A stretch of DNA of 14,065 nt from Fen731 sp964481885 (lineage in GTDB: Bacteria > Actinomycetota > Humimicrobiia > Humimicrobiales > Humimicrobiaceae), in contig CAYZUS010000049.1 in NCBI GenBank assembly GCA_964481885.1, forward strand, positions 1 through 14,065. Reading direction: 5' to 3'. How positions within the stretch are numbered: the stretch's first letter is position 1; every line of letters starts with the position of its first letter. The translations under genes and the position numbers were made by a program. The notes under the pieces are model-generated. The model did no database searches, was not told the origin of the DNA, and worked only from the letters and a program-made list of their open reading frames with translations. Shown here in pieces: positions 13,088 through 14,065 of the stretch.

Positions 13088-14065
13088 CCCTGCTTTGCGT
13101 TTGCTTTCCCGATAAATAAGATATGCCATCCACAGAGAAACCGCAGTAAACACGCTTCTTATAATATTTACAAACTTTGCAGGATCATAGAATCTGTTGA
13201 CCAAAGGAATCGGACCCGGCAAATAAAGGATATATTGTATATCAATAGGGGCAAATAAAAACTTGGTCACCAAATCTCCCCAGTAAATAAGGACAAACAT
13301 CAGCAGCGCAAACTGCAGAATATGATAATAATATATGGAATTGCGTTTTACAAATACAAGCGCCAAAAACGGTATCGCATACATAAGATACTGCGGATGG
13401 AAATAGCAAAGGGAAACATATAACAGGTATACTATCCCGCAGTAACTTAAAAACATTAAAAAAGTCTTTTCCTTGCGGTGGATAAAGCTAAATACCAGGA
13501 TAAAATATGCCACTACAAATATAAATATTGCATCATGAATTATAAGATCGATCTTTGCTGACAGGATATATTCAAAATGCTGCGTGTTAAGAAGCGAAAA
13601 TATGACACTTCTTCCAAAATAAAGGTTTGAAAATGCTTCCAGTGCCAAAAGGCCCGCAATCCCGATGGAAAACAGGATGATATAATCCTTCTTTTTACGT
13701 GCAAGAAAAATAACAAGGAAAGGCAGTATCATGACAGGGAAAAATCGCATGGCGACCCCGACAGCCAGAACAGCAATTGCCCAGTATTTCCTGCCTGCTT
13801 TTGCAAGAAGCAATGCCACAAGAGTTATAAAAACTGCAATAATATCATGCCTTGCAAATATATATGTCACAAAAATAACCAGCGGGTTAAAAATCCAGTA
13901 TTTGAATACCCTGAGCCTTTTTTCAGGGTCGCTGTCAAAAAGAAGCCTGATTACAAGAAACATGCAGGCAATATCAAATACAAGATACGGCAGCTTAAAC
14001 AGTGTAAGGGTCCTGTAAATAAAATCAAAATTATTAAAGTCGATCCATGATGTCCAGGTGTCCTG
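13037..14065 (-). CDS. GT-C type membrane glycosyltransferase (GT87/PIG-M-like), partial at N-terminus
   Basis: The frame is open to the right edge, so the N-terminus is missing; 342 codons are present. An ATG at 13961-13963 lies inside a conserved membrane segment (KLPYLVFDIAC just before it) and is unlikely to be the real start. At least eight hydrophobic helices are visible. A FNPL segment followed by ARHDI, then a helix pair with MRFFPVMILPFLV, and later FHPQYLMYAIPF, match the pattern of polyprenyl-phosphate-dependent GT-C mannosyltransferases (DUF2029/GT87 and PIG-M-like). The protein would transfer a sugar from a lipid carrier on the outer membrane face. The catalytic acidic loop is expected in the missing N-terminal part. 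The C-terminal tail is made of pentapeptide repeats (LGRNE, LERNE) from a 15-bp minisatellite. The exact family is uncertain. Confidence 0.75.
   Translation of the reverse strand, partial: QDTWTSWIDFNNFDFIYRTLTLFKLPYLVFDIACMFLVIRLLFDSDPEKRLRVFKYWIFNPLVIFVTYIFARHDIIAVFITLVALLLAKAGRKYWAIAVLAVGVAMRFFPVMILPFLVIFLARKKKDYIILFSIGIAGLLALEAFSNLYFGRSVIFSLLNTQHFEYILSAKIDLIIHDAIFIFVVAYFILVFSFIHRKEKTFLMFLSYCGIVYLLYVSLCYFHPQYLMYAIPFLALVFVKRNSIYYYHILQFALLMFVLIYWGDLVTKFLFAPIDIQYILYLPGPIPLVNRFYDPAKFVNIIRSVFTAVSLWMAYLIYRESKRKAGLDSSELGRNELERNEL

Noticed and set aside
13961..13963. ATG as start of the GT-C gene
   Set aside because: The frame stays open to the window edge and the 34 codons upstream encode conserved-looking membrane sequence, so the true start is outside.

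Overview
This is an AT-rich bacterial window in which every convincing gene lies on the minus strand, so transcription runs from high to low coordinates. It is bacterial by its lipoprotein signal peptide, a clear Shine-Dalgarno site, TTG and GTG start codons and a dTDP-rhamnose gene. The run of N bases at 1263-1362 is typical of a scaffold from a draft or metagenome assembly. I cannot name the phylum from this sequence alone.

Layout in transcription order. (1) A multi-pass GT-C type glycosyltransferase, cut at its N-terminus by the right edge (13037-14065). (2) A lipoprotein of unknown function with two C-terminal membrane helices and its own promoter-like sequence (12046-12786). (3) A 351-base gap, then a nucleotide-sugar block: RmlD reductase (10822-11694, TTG start, strong ribosome binding site, promoter-like sequence), a Dpm1/ArnC-like family 2 glycosyltransferase (9888-10604), an NDP-sugar epimerase/dehydratase lacking the usual catalytic tyrosine (8852-9877), and a DegT/DnrJ/EryC1 aminotransferase with an extra hydrophilic insertion (7370-8620). 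(4) A small coiled-coil protein built from five near-identical heptads (6584-7000). (5) An A-B-A' module of surface proteins: an SGNH hydrolase with extracellular DUF11-like domains (3999-6287), a DUF2723 GT-C membrane protein with an Ig-like C-terminal domain (1800-3878), and a second, paralogous DUF11/SGNH protein (1-1767). The last gene is interrupted by the assembly gap and nearly reaches its stop at the left edge.

How they may work together. The window reads as part of a cell-surface glycan locus. RmlD, the epimerase and the aminotransferase would supply activated deoxy- or amino-sugars. The GT2 enzyme resembles synthases of polyprenyl-phosphate sugars, which are the donors GT-C enzymes use outside the membrane. 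Two GT-C type proteins are encoded here. The two SGNH proteins place a probable acyl-esterase or acyltransferase domain outside the cell on beta-sandwich stalks. My most interesting inference is that the DUF2723 protein may glycosylate the Ig-like/Ser-Thr-rich neighbours encoded beside it, by analogy with the animal DUF2723 protein TMEM260. This is a hypothesis, not something the sequence proves.

Other structure: a 15-bp minisatellite running across the stop codon of the first gene, a 21-bp repeat inside the coiled-coil gene, a 14-bp exact tandem duplication ahead of the first SGNH gene, and several palindromes in intergenic DNA. I saw no tRNA, rRNA, CRISPR array or intact mobile element.
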